Shown here: one piece after another, positions 8,399 through 16,426 of the stretch
How positions within the stretch are numbered: the first letter of the stretch is position 1
Layout of the letters: each line of letters begins with the position of its first letter
NCBI RefSeq assembly: GCF_003019815.1
Contig: NZ_CP027774.1
Coordinates: 1,077,941-1,141,940, forward strand
DNA: 64,000 nt
Source: Variovorax sp. PMC12
GTDB taxonomy: Bacteria > Pseudomonadota > Gammaproteobacteria > Burkholderiales > Burkholderiaceae_C
Reading direction: 5' to 3'
Translations under genes and position numbers: made by a program
The notes under the pieces: model-generated
Seen by the model: the letters and a program-made list of their open reading frames with translations, nothing else
Told to the model about the DNA's origin: nothing
Database searches by the model: none

Positions 8399-10621
8399 AT
8401 GAAGCAAAAATCATTGGTCACGTTGCTGATTTCCTGCGGCGTGCTCGCATCGCCATTGCTGATCACTGCCTGCGGCGGCTCGAGCGGCGACGGCGCACCC
8501 TTCCTGCCGGTAGCGCCGGCTCCCGCGCCGCCACCGTCATCCAGCGCGCCGCCGCCAGCGCCGCCGCCGGTGGCCGGCGCGCCCGCGGCCGACCTGTCGG
8601 ACTGCTGCACCGCCGGCGACAAGGACTTTCCCAAGGTGGGAGGCAACCTCGGCAACCAGAACTACTCCAGCCTGCGCAAGATCGACAAGAGCGCGATCGG
8701 CCGATTGGGTGGCGCCTGGGTCAACCAGATCGAAGGCGGCATGACCACCGGCAACAACCAGAGCACGACGGTGGTGGTCGATGGCGTCATCTACATCGAG
8801 TCCGCCCTCGGCAACGTGATCGCGGTGGACGGCAAGACCGGCCTCACCAAATGGAAATGGACCACGCCCTACGGCGGCATCACCCGCCGCGGCGTGGCCG
8901 TCGCGAAGGACCTGGGCCTGGTGTTCACCGTGGCCACCGGCAACCGCCTGGTGGCCCTGCGCACCGACACGGGTGCCATCGCCTGGATCAAGCAGTATCC
9001 GAGCAGCACCACCGACCCCGACTATCAGGGCGCCCTGCAGAAGGTGGCCCTGGTCTATCACGACAAGCGCCTCTACCTGGGCACCAACGACGGCAACCGC
9101 GGTGCCGCCTTCTCCGCCGATGCACTGACCGGCAAGGTGCTGACGTCGTTCTGGGGCGTGCCGCGCGCCGGCGAGATCGGCTACGACACCTGGGGAGGTG
9201 CCGCCGAGTCCGATCGCACGGGCGCGACACCCTGGATCCATCCAGCCGTGGACCCGGAGCTGGGCCTCGTCTACTGGACCTTCGGCAACGTGCGCGGCGG
9301 CTCGTCGCAGAACGGTTCCGCACGTCCCGGGCTGAACCTGTTCGCCAACTCGATCGTCGCCCTCGACCTCAAGACCGGCGAGTACAAGTGGCACTTCCAG
9401 TCCGTCCACCACGACATCTGGGACATGGACAACGTCATGTCGCCGGTGCTCGCGGACGTGAAGATCGACGGGCGTGATCGCAAGGTCGTGATCTACGGAA
9501 GCAAGACCGGCATGTACTACATCCTCGACCGAAAGGACGGCAGCGCGCCGCTGGGCATCGACGAAGTGCCGGTCAAGCAGGATGCCCGCCAGGCCAGCTG
9601 GCCCACGCAGCCCATGCCGCGCCAGGGCGCATGGACCGAGACCTGCATCGTGGACCAGCCGCTGGGCACGGCGATTCCGGGCGACCCCAACCGCGCGGTG
9701 CCGAACTATGTGAAGGGTTGCCTGTACGACGCGCATTGGGACGTGCCCATCCTCTCCATTCCGGGGCACGGGGGCGGTGCCAACTGGAACCACCAGTCGT
9801 ACAGCCAGCGCACCGGCCTGGTCTACACGGGCATGGGCTACGTGTCCGCCGCACACTCGCTGACCGAGGCGAGCAACGGCCTGCGCCCGCCGGGCACCTA
9901 CATGACGGGCGCCGTGGTGGCCGTCGATCCGGGCACCAACCTCGTCAAGTGGAAGAAGCAGATGCCGTACTCCCTTGCGCACGGCAACGGCATCCTGACC
10001 ACGGCGTCCAACCTCCTCTTCATCGGCCAGCCCGACGGCAACCTGCTGGCCATGGATGCCAACGACGGCAGCGAGCTGTGGCGCTTCCAGACCGGCGCCG
10101 CGATCAGCGCCAGCCCGATCACCTACGAGATCGACGGCGAGCAGTATGTCGCCGTGTTCTCTGGCGGTACGAGCATTCCGTATGGCGACTCGGCCCCTCG
10201 CGGCGACCGCCTCTGGGCGTTCAAGGTCGGTGGCACGGTGCAGCCGCCAGCAACGCCGATTCCGCCTGTCGTGCGTCGCCCGGTGTCGGGGTCGGCCGTG
10301 GAAGGCGCGGCGCTGCCCACACCCAACACGGTGTTCCTGGCACGTGTGCAGACCGCCGGGAATGCGCCAGGGGCTGCCGAGTCGACGGCGGTCAACGCCA
10401 TGACCCCGACCTTCATGCGCGTGCCGGTGAACACCACCGTGACCTTCACCAACCCGGCCGACAACGCCAACACGCATTGCGCCACCCAGTTCTTCGAGGG
10501 TCGCTTCAACTTCAGGCTGGCGCCTGGACAGTCTGCGAACCACACGTTCGACGCGCCCGGCGAGTACTTCTACAACGACTGCCACAGTCCGCGCCCCACG
10601 GGCAAGATCGTCGTGTACTGA
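8399..10621 (+). CDS. PQQ-binding beta-propeller dehydrogenase lipoprotein with C-terminal cupredoxin-like domain
   Basis: 740 residues. The signal peptide and lipobox end at Cys25 (LLITAC), then a Pro-rich linker, then an eight-bladed quinoprotein-type propeller (about 75-610) with PQQ-dehydrogenase features such as HHDIWDMDN near 337, a GHGGGANWNH stretch and repeated tryptophan-docking blades (TGEYKWHF, DGSELWRF). Residues about 665-740 resemble a small blue-copper domain (VNTTVTFTNPADNANTHC ... YFYNDCHSPRPTGKIVV), but the Cys-His spacing is tighter than usual and the usual Met ligand is absent. It probably oxidises an alcohol or polyol in the periplasm; the substrate cannot be read. The gene ends at a strong terminator. 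Confidence 0.82.
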   Translation: MKQKSLVTLLISCGVLASPLLITACGGSSGDGAPFLPVAPAPAPPPSSSAPPPAPPPVAGAPAADLSDCCTAGDKDFPKVGGNLGNQNYSSLRKIDKSAIGRLGGAWVNQIEGGMTTGNNQSTTVVVDGVIYIESALGNVIAVDGKTGLTKWKWTTPYGGITRRGVAVAKDLGLVFTVATGNRLVALRTDTGAIAWIKQYPSSTTDPDYQGALQKVALVYHDKRLYLGTNDGNRGAAFSADALTGKVLTSFWGVPRAGEIGYDTWGGAAESDRTGATPWIHPAVDPELGLVYWTFGNVRGGSSQNGSARPGLNLFANSIVALDLKTGEYKWHFQSVHHDIWDMDNVMSPVLADVKIDGRDRKVVIYGSKTGMYYILDRKDGSAPLGIDEVPVKQDARQASWPTQPMPRQGAWTETCIVDQPLGTAIPGDPNRAVPNYVKGCLYDAHWDVPILSIPGHGGGANWNHQSYSQRTGLVYTGMGYVSAAHSLTEASNGLRPPGTYMTGAVVAVDPGTNLVKWKKQMPYSLAHGNGILTTASNLLFIGQPDGNLLAMDANDGSELWRFQTGAAISASPITYEIDGEQYVAVFSGGTSIPYGDSAPRGDRLWAFKVGGTVQPPATPIPPVVRRPVSGSAVEGAALPTPNTVFLARVQTAGNAPGAAESTAVNAMTPTFMRVPVNTTVTFTNPADNANTHCATQFFEGRFNFRLAPGQSANHTFDAPGEYFYNDCHSPRPTGKIVVY

Positions 10622-10645
10622 GCTGCGCCGTTCGCAGGCTCCATG

Positions 10646-10679
10646 AAAAAAAACACCGGCATTTGCCGGTGTTTTTTTT
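10646..10679. terminator. Bidirectional rho-independent terminator
   Basis: Stem ACACCGGCA / TGCCGGTGT with a two-base TT apex, flanked by eight A on the left and eight T on the right, so it works in both directions. It ends the plus-strand ThuA/PQQ unit (stop at 10621) and the minus-strand TRAP operon (stop at 10697). Confidence 0.93.
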
Positions 10680-10696
10680 GGAGCGGCGCAGTGCGA

Positions 10697-12124
10697 TCAG
10701 CGCAACCGCTGCTCGAGCGGGTCTCCGACCAATGCGACCCGGCCATCGGGACGGCGGATCCACAGACGCTCGTTGCCATGGCCGTCATCGGCTACGAAGA
10801 GCACCGCATCCGCGAGCGCGCGAAAGCCCAGCGGCATCGAATTGCGCGGACCCGCCGCGACATCGGCCACGGCGCGGGTCCCGGCCGACGAACCGTCGCT
10901 CGTCCAGGGCTCGACGCCGCGCGCGGCCCCGCCGTTCGCCGAGAACCACAGCCGCGAGCCGATGGCGGCGAAGCGTGCCGGAGAGCCGCTTTCGGCGCCC
11001 GGTGCGATGTTTTTGACGAGTGCGGTCCCCTTTGCCGTGCCGTCGCTGCGCCACAGTTCCGCACCGGACACACCGTCGGTCGCGGCGAAATAAAGCCGCC
11101 CTCCCATCGTCGACAACGGGCTCGCAATGGCACCCTCGGCGCCCGGACGGATGTCCGCCACAAGCGTCGTGCCGGCGGTGGTGCCGTCACTCCTCCACAG
11201 TTCGGTGCCATGGACGCCATCGTTGGCGGCAAAGTACAGCATGCGATCGAGTGCGACCAGATGCGCGGGGCGCGAGGACGCTTCGCCCGGGCGGATGTCC
11301 TTCACCATTCGCGTGCCCTGATCGGTGCCGTCGCTCTTCCACAGCTCGGCCCCGTGCACACCGTCGTTCGCGGTGAAGTAGATGCTGTCGCCCACGGCGG
11401 TCAGGCCTTGAATGTCCGCATCCTCGATGCCCGGGCGGATGTCCTTCACCAGGCGTGTGCTCTGCGGCGTTCCCTCGCTGACCCAGAGCTCATGGCCATG
11501 CTCACGCGTGGTCGCGGTGAAGAACAGGCGCTTGCCGGCCACCGTGAGCTGGCGTGCGACTGCCCGGGGGCCGGTGTTGATCGAGGACACGCGCGTGGTG
11601 GTTGTCGCGCTGCCCGACGTCTTCCACACCTGGAAGCCGGTGCTGCCGTCGTTGGCGACAAAGTACAGCGCGTCGCCAAACACCGTCAGCTCGCTGGGCA
11701 TGGAGCCTTCCTCGCCTGGGCGCAGGTCGATCACTAGCGAAGTGCCTGCAGCCGTTCCATCGGTGCGCCAGAGTTCGAGGCCGCGCTCGCCGTCCGTGGC
11801 CGTGAAGTACACACGGCCACGGAACGGCGTCTGCCAGACGGGGAAAGATCCCCGGAAGCCGGGGCGGATGTCCTTGAGCATCTTCGTGCCCGCGGCGCTG
11901 CCGTCCGTGATCCAAAGCTCCTGGCCCGAGCTCGCGTGGAAGGCGGAAAAAAGCATCCGCCCGCCCAGCGGCGTCAGTCCGGTGGGAGAGACGAAGGCCA
12001 GCCGCTGGCGCTGCTCGGGAAGAACTTCGCGCTCGGGATCCTGAGCGAACGCGGCCGATTGGGCGAGGAGCGCCAGCGCGGCGAACCACGCGGGGCGCGC
12101 GAAGCGCATCGCAGCCTTGGCCAT
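10697..12124 (-). CDS. Secreted ELWxxDGT-repeat protein
   Basis: 475 residues with a signal peptide (ALALLAQSAAFA) and about eight repeats of roughly 45-50 residues, each with a core like GAELWKSDGTDQGT (others: GQELWITDGS, GLELWRTDGT, GTELWRSDGT, GVEPWTSDGS), separated by YFAANDGVHG-type strands. This is the ELWxxDGT repeat family, thought to form a beta-propeller-like surface or secreted protein of unknown function. The start at 12124 overlaps the dctM stop region, so it is translationally coupled; a second ATG five codons on (MRFARPAW) gives a cleaner signal peptide. Its place as last gene of a TRAP operon is unusual. Confidence 0.82.
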   Translation of the reverse strand: MAKAAMRFARPAWFAALALLAQSAAFAQDPEREVLPEQRQRLAFVSPTGLTPLGGRMLFSAFHASSGQELWITDGSAAGTKMLKDIRPGFRGSFPVWQTPFRGRVYFTATDGERGLELWRTDGTAAGTSLVIDLRPGEEGSMPSELTVFGDALYFVANDGSTGFQVWKTSGSATTTTRVSSINTGPRAVARQLTVAGKRLFFTATTREHGHELWVSEGTPQSTRLVKDIRPGIEDADIQGLTAVGDSIYFTANDGVHGAELWKSDGTDQGTRMVKDIRPGEASSRPAHLVALDRMLYFAANDGVHGTELWRSDGTTAGTTLVADIRPGAEGAIASPLSTMGGRLYFAATDGVSGAELWRSDGTAKGTALVKNIAPGAESGSPARFAAIGSRLWFSANGGAARGVEPWTSDGSSAGTRAVADVAAGPRNSMPLGFRALADAVLFVADDGHGNERLWIRRPDGRVALVGDPLEQRLR

Positions 12125-12125
12125 C

Positions 12126-13406
12126 TCAGCCCCCGAACCATCGGGCCGGCACCGTCACCAGTTGCGGGAACAGCACCATGACGAACATGATGGCGAACTC
12201 GGCCGCCATGAACGGCAGCACGCCGCGGGTGACGTCGTCCATCTTCATCTTCCCGACACCGGCAACGACGTTCAGCACCACCCCCACGGGCGGGGTGATG
12301 AGCCCGATGGAGTTGTTGATGATGAACATCACGCCGAAGTAGACCGGATCGATGCCCGCGGCGATGACGACCGGCATCAACACCGGCGTCAGGATCAGGA
12401 TGGTGGGCGTCATGTCCATGGCCGTGCCCACGGCCATGACCAGCACCATGATCGTGATCATCAGGAGGATCTTGTTCCCCATGAAGGGCTGGAGCAGACC
12501 CACCACCTTGGACGGCAGGTCCGCCACCGTGATCAGCCAGGCGCTGACCATGGCCGCGGCAATCAGGAACATGACCACGGCGCTCGTCTTCGCGGCGCTC
12601 ACGAACACCTTGTAGAGCTCGCCGAAGCTCAGCTCGCGATAGATGAAGGTGGCGACGAAGAACGCGTAGACGGCCGCGACCACGGCAGCTTCCGTCGGCG
12701 TGAAGACACCCATGCGCAGGCCGACCAGGATGATGACCGGCAGCATCAATGCCCAGCCCGCGTCCCGCGCGGCCTTCATGACTTCGCGTGCCGGCTTGCG
12801 CGGCGGCGGCTGGATCTTCTCGTGCCGCACGAGCCATGCCCAGGTCACCCACAGTGCGCCGCCGATCAGCAAGCCCGGCACGATGGCGGCCAGGAACAGC
12901 TTGGAGATCGACACATTCGCGGCGACGCCGAATATCACCAGGCCGATGCTGGGCGGAATCACGGGGCCGATGATCCCCGTGGCGGCGATGAGGCCGCCCG
13001 CCCGTGCCTTGTCATGGCCCGCCCTGACCATCATCGGCAGCAACAGTGCGGTCAGCGCGGCGGCGTCCGCGACGGCCGAACCCGAGAGCGCCGAGAGCAG
13101 GCAGCCGGCCATGATGGTCACGTAGCCCAGGCCTCCTCGCACGTGCCCGACCAGTGCCAGCGCAAGGTCGACGATGCGCTTGGACAGGCCACCGGCATTC
13201 ATGATCTCGCCGGCCAGCATGAAGAACGGCACCGCCAGCAGCGGAAAACTGTCGGCACCGCCGATCACGTTCTGCGCGAGGATCTGTGCGTCGAACAGAT
13301 CGAGGTGCCACATCAGCGCCACGCCGCATGCGAGCAGCGAGAACGCGATGGGAATGCCCATCGCCATGGCCAGCAGCAGGGAGCCCACGAAAACGAGTAT
13401 GGTCAT
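12126..13406 (-). CDS. dctM: TRAP transporter large permease DctM
   Basis: Large membrane subunit of a tripartite ATP-independent periplasmic transporter, which drives solute uptake by a sodium gradient. The 426 residues are hydrophobic, with around 12 membrane segments and family signatures such as PFFMLAGEIMNAGG, GCLLSALSGSAVADAAAL and ATGIIGPVIPPSIG. Its ATG overlaps the dctQ stop as ATGA. The operon order is dctP, dehydroquinase, dctQ, dctM, ELWxxDGT gene. The substrate is not determinable from this subunit. Confidence 0.95.
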   Translation of the reverse strand: MTILVFVGSLLLAMAMGIPIAFSLLACGVALMWHLDLFDAQILAQNVIGGADSFPLLAVPFFMLAGEIMNAGGLSKRIVDLALALVGHVRGGLGYVTIMAGCLLSALSGSAVADAAALTALLLPMMVRAGHDKARAGGLIAATGIIGPVIPPSIGLVIFGVAANVSISKLFLAAIVPGLLIGGALWVTWAWLVRHEKIQPPPRKPAREVMKAARDAGWALMLPVIILVGLRMGVFTPTEAAVVAAVYAFFVATFIYRELSFGELYKVFVSAAKTSAVVMFLIAAAMVSAWLITVADLPSKVVGLLQPFMGNKILLMITIMVLVMAVGTAMDMTPTILILTPVLMPVVIAAGIDPVYFGVMFIINNSIGLITPPVGVVLNVVAGVGKMKMDDVTRGVLPFMAAEFAIMFVMVLFPQLVTVPARWFGG

Positions 13407-13966
13407 TTGCGCGCTCCTGGAGCCTCATCTTTCGATCCGAGGATCTGCTTGAGCTGGACGGCCTCCTCCGACTCCTGGATCATCACGAGCTCGTCATCGG
13501 CGATGCGCCCCGTGAGCAGCCGAAGCAGATCGAGCGCCAGGATGAACCCGGCCAACACCGAGAACACCACGCCGGAGGCATAGACGATGGCCATCGAAGC
13601 GCCGGTGACCGGTGCCGTGACGTCCCAGTTGATGCGCGCCTGCGCCACGCTGCCCTGGAACAGGAGCCAGACGATGTAGAGCATGACCACGTGGCCTACC
13701 GCCAGGCAGATCTTCTTGCCGAGGGGCGGCAGCTTCTGAACAACCATGTCCACGCCCAGGTGGCCGTGTTCCTTGAGCGCGACCACCGCGCCGAGGAAGG
13801 TCATCCAGATGAAGAGCCAGCGCGACACCTCTTCGGACATGGTGATGCCCGAATTGAAACCGTATCGCAGCACCACGTTGCCGAACACGAGCACCACCAT
13901 GACCGCGAGCGCGGCGGCGATCAGTGCCTCGATGCCGGCACAGCACCGATCGATCCATTGATTCAT
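13403..13966 (-). CDS. dctQ: TRAP transporter small permease DctQ
   Basis: Small four-helix membrane subunit of the TRAP carrier, 187 residues. It shows the usual GNVVLRYGFNSGITMSEE segment followed by WLFIWMTFLGAVVALKEHGHLGVDM, both characteristic of DctQ. The stop overlaps the dctM start by four bases, which couples their translation. The C-terminal tail (LLTGRIADDELVMIQES) is soluble. It works with the adjacent DctM and the upstream DctP. Confidence 0.94.
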   Translation of the reverse strand: MNQWIDRCCAGIEALIAAALAVMVVLVFGNVVLRYGFNSGITMSEEVSRWLFIWMTFLGAVVALKEHGHLGVDMVVQKLPPLGKKICLAVGHVVMLYIVWLLFQGSVAQARINWDVTAPVTGASMAIVYASGVVFSVLAGFILALDLLRLLTGRIADDELVMIQESEEAVQLKQILGSKDEAPGARK

Positions 13967-14012
13967 CTTGTTTTCTCTCTGGCGGTCCGTCCTCGCCGGA
14001 CAGCACGGTGTT

Positions 14013-14459
14013 TCAGGAGGCGGCCACCTGCTTTTGCATGTCGACCAGTGCGCGCAACGCCGCCAGGTAGGAATGCGGCCCCAGTCCCTGCACCGTGCCT
14101 TTCACCGCCGGCGAGATGATCGAGTGCGCACGCCATGTCTCGCGTGCGGCGATGTTCGACATGTGCACCTCGATGGTCGGAAATGGCATGGCCTTGATCG
14201 CGTCATGCAGCGGCACGCCGTGCTGGGTCAGCCCTGCGGGGTTGACCAGCGCGCCTTGGGCATCGTCGATGTGGGCATGCAGGAAGTCGATGAGATCGCC
14301 TTCGTGGTTCGACTGGATCGTCTCCAGTGCCACGCCGAGTTCGCTTGCCAGCGCTTGCAGCTGGGCATTGATTTCCGCGAGCGTGGTCTTGCCGTAGATA
14401 TGCGGTTCGCGGCGCCCGAACAGGTTGAGGTTCGGGCCGTGGAGAACGAGGATTTTCAT
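14013..14459 (-). CDS. aroQ: Type II 3-dehydroquinate dehydratase
   Basis: Reversibly dehydrates 3-dehydroquinate to 3-dehydroshikimate. The 148 residues start MKILVLHGPNLNLFGRREPH and carry the family motifs: catalytic Tyr in IYGKTT, the IQSNHEGDLIDFLH stretch, NPAGLTQHGVPLHDAI and the catalytic His of EVHMSNIAARE. Length equals the usual 145-150. An in-frame ATG at 14483 overlaps the dctP stop as ATGA and would add eight residues, so translation may start there. Being inside an IclR-linked TRAP operon suggests a catabolic role in quinate or shikimate use rather than aromatic amino acid synthesis; this is inference. Confidence 0.9.
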   Translation of the reverse strand: MKILVLHGPNLNLFGRREPHIYGKTTLAEINAQLQALASELGVALETIQSNHEGDLIDFLHAHIDDAQGALVNPAGLTQHGVPLHDAIKAMPFPTIEVHMSNIAARETWRAHSIISPAVKGTVQGLGPHSYLAALRALVDMQKQVAAS

Positions 14460-14479
14460 GAGGGAAGCCGAGCGGGCGG

Positions 14480-15481
14480 TCATTGTTTGCGGATGCGGGC
14501 GAGCTCGTCGTTGTAGAGCTTGACGATGGCGGGGTCGTACTGCGCCGCGAACTTGTCGATCGCCGGCTTGGCGATCTCGCGCATGCGCACTTGTTCTGCC
14601 GCGCTCACTTCGTTGAACTGCGCGCCCTTGGCTTGCAGGTCGCCGATCGCCTTCTGGGCAGCGGCACGGCTGACCTGGCGCTGATAGCCGCGCGCCTCGT
14701 TGGCGGCCTCATTCATCATCTTCTGCTCGGCGGCGCTCAGCGAGTCCCAGAACTTCTTGCTGACCAGCACGATGTTGGCCGCATACACGTGGTTCGTGGC
14801 GCTCACGAACTTCTGCACCTCAAAGAACTTGTTCGACAGGATCACCGAATACGGGTTCTCCTGGCCGTCGACCGCTTTCGACTCGAGCGCGCCATAGAGC
14901 TCGGCGAAGGGCATCGGCACCGGATTGGCCTTGAACGACTTGAACGTCTCCAGGAACACCGGGTTGGGAATGACCCGGATCTTCAGTCCCTCGAGATCCT
15001 CCGGCTTGGCGATGGGGCGCTTGCTGTTCGTCACGTTGCGAAAGCCCAGGTCCCAGTAGCCCAGCGCCACGAGGCCCTTCTCCGGCAGCTTGGCGATCAG
15101 TGCCTGTCCCAGCGGGCCGTCGAGCAACGCATCGGCCTGCGCGAAGTTGTTCACCGAGAACGGGAAGTCGACCAGGCCGAACTCCTTGACGATCCCCGCC
15201 AGCGAGGTGGTGGCCGGTGCCGACATCTGCTGCACGCCGCCCTGCAGGGCGGACTGCTGCTGCATCTCGTTGCCGAGTTGAGAGGCCGGGTACTCCTGCA
15301 CCTTCATCTTGCCGCCGCTCTTGGCAGCGAGCAGTTCGGCGAAGCGCTTCACGCCGAAGCTCACGGGATGGTCCGCATTGTTGAGATGGCCGAAGCGGAT
15401 CACCCGCTCCTGCTGGGCCCAGGTCGGGGCGACAAGGCCGATGCACAGGCCGGCGACGGCAAGCGTTCGAAGAAGTTTCAC
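14480..15481 (-). CDS. dctP: TRAP transporter solute-binding protein DctP (first copy)
   Basis: Periplasmic binding protein that captures the substrate for DctQM. The chosen start is GTG at 15481, with GGAG about seven bases upstream, giving 333 residues and a clean signal peptide (LLRTLAVAGLCIGLVAPTWA). An ATG farther upstream lies inside the operator and gives an implausible N-terminus. The mature part has the DctP pattern: FGHLNNADHPVSFGVKRFAE, GYWDLGFRNVTNSKRPI and the arginine-bearing LKIRVIPNPVF. It is clearly paralogous to the second DctP at 16427. The three-part operator lies 55 bases upstream. Confidence 0.93.
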   Translation of the reverse strand: MKLLRTLAVAGLCIGLVAPTWAQQERVIRFGHLNNADHPVSFGVKRFAELLAAKSGGKMKVQEYPASQLGNEMQQQSALQGGVQQMSAPATTSLAGIVKEFGLVDFPFSVNNFAQADALLDGPLGQALIAKLPEKGLVALGYWDLGFRNVTNSKRPIAKPEDLEGLKIRVIPNPVFLETFKSFKANPVPMPFAELYGALESKAVDGQENPYSVILSNKFFEVQKFVSATNHVYAANIVLVSKKFWDSLSAAEQKMMNEAANEARGYQRQVSRAAAQKAIGDLQAKGAQFNEVSAAEQVRMREIAKPAIDKFAAQYDPAIVKLYNDELARIRKQ

Positions 15482-15535
15482 AGGTATCTCCAAAAGGGTG
15501 CAGAAAAGTCTGACTGGCCCGATTCTGAGTTTTTC

Positions 15536-15558
15536 GGAAAAACTTTCCATAATGGAAA
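15536..15558 (-). promoter_or_regulatory. Three-part operator between dctP and the IclR gene
   Basis: On the minus strand it reads TTTCC-ATTAT-GGAAA-GTT-TTTCC toward dctP. Its central 15 bases (TTTCCATAATGGAAA, 15544-15558) are identical to 7175-7189. It lies 55 bases from the dctP start and 60 from the divergent IclR start, the expected place for an IclR-family regulator that controls its neighbour and itself. Confidence 0.82.
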
Positions 15559-15618
15559 TCCCTTCCCGTGATCTGATAGAGTGACGATGTCGCAACGCCA
15601 CGCAACCGGAGACACGAA

Positions 15619-16401
15619 ATGAGCGAAATGCTGGGACGCAGCTTCAAGGTCTTGGAATACCTGGCGGAGCATCCGCACGGCGTTGCACTGTCCACCGTGG
15701 CCAGTCAATTGCAGATCCCGTTGAGCGCATCGCACCGATTGCTGACCGAACTGATTCGCTGCGGCTACGTGCGCCAGGACATTGCCGACGGCCACTACGT
15801 GCTGACCATCAAGCTCGTCTCCGTCGGTCTGTCGTTCCTGAGCAATTCGGGCATCGTGGACGTGGCGCAGCCACTGCTCGACCAGCTTGCCGCGACCTCC
15901 GGCGAACTGGTGCGCCTGGCAGTGGTCGACGGTGAAGACCTGACCTTCGTGGCCAAGGCGCAAGGGGCAACGCACGGACTTCGCTACGACCCGGACATGG
16001 GGCTGTCGGTCACCCTGTCGTGCAGCGCGGCAGGGCATGCGTGGCTTTCGACCATGAGCGAGGACGATGCGGTGGCGCTGGTGGCCAAGAAGGGCCTGGG
16101 CAAGCCAGAAGACTACGGCCCGAAGGCGCCCACCACGCTCAAGGCGGTGATGACCTACGTGAAGGCGGCCCGCCAGCGCGGCTTCAGCATGATCAACGAG
16201 GTCTTCGCACCGGGAATGACCGCCATGGCCGCGCCGGTCTTCGCTTCCGGCGGTTCGGTCATCGGTGTTATCACCATCGCGGGGCCCGCCGTCAGGCTGA
16301 CGCAGCAACGCATGGAGGCACTGGGACCCGCGCTGCTCGCCACGGTCGAGGAAGTCGCGCGTGCCAGCGGTGCTTCGGCGCTGTTCAAGAAAAGAGCATG
16401 A
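15619..16401 (+). CDS. IclR-family transcriptional regulator
   Basis: 260 residues: N-terminal winged helix-turn-helix (about 1-65; FKVLEYLAEHPHGVALSTVASQLQIPLS) followed by the IclR effector-binding domain (about 80-255; LTFVAKAQGATHGLRYD, CSAAGHAWLS, GFSMINEVFAPGMTAMAAPVF). It is divergent from the TRAP operon, with a palindromic operator between them, and is followed 25 bases later by a second dctP. It most likely senses the TRAP substrate or a product of it. Because the same operator precedes the ThuA/PQQ genes, it probably controls them too. Whether it represses or activates cannot be told. Confidence 0.92.
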   Translation: MSEMLGRSFKVLEYLAEHPHGVALSTVASQLQIPLSASHRLLTELIRCGYVRQDIADGHYVLTIKLVSVGLSFLSNSGIVDVAQPLLDQLAATSGELVRLAVVDGEDLTFVAKAQGATHGLRYDPDMGLSVTLSCSAAGHAWLSTMSEDDAVALVAKKGLGKPEDYGPKAPTTLKAVMTYVKAARQRGFSMINEVFAPGMTAMAAPVFASGGSVIGVITIAGPAVRLTQQRMEALGPALLATVEEVARASGASALFKKRA

Positions 16402-16426
16402 ATGACACAACGAGGAGACAAACGCC

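Noticed and set aside
15482..15601. Longer N-terminus for the first DctP from upstream ATG codons
   Set aside because: Those codons overlap the palindromic operator, and the GTG at 15481 has a ribosome site and a proper signal peptide.
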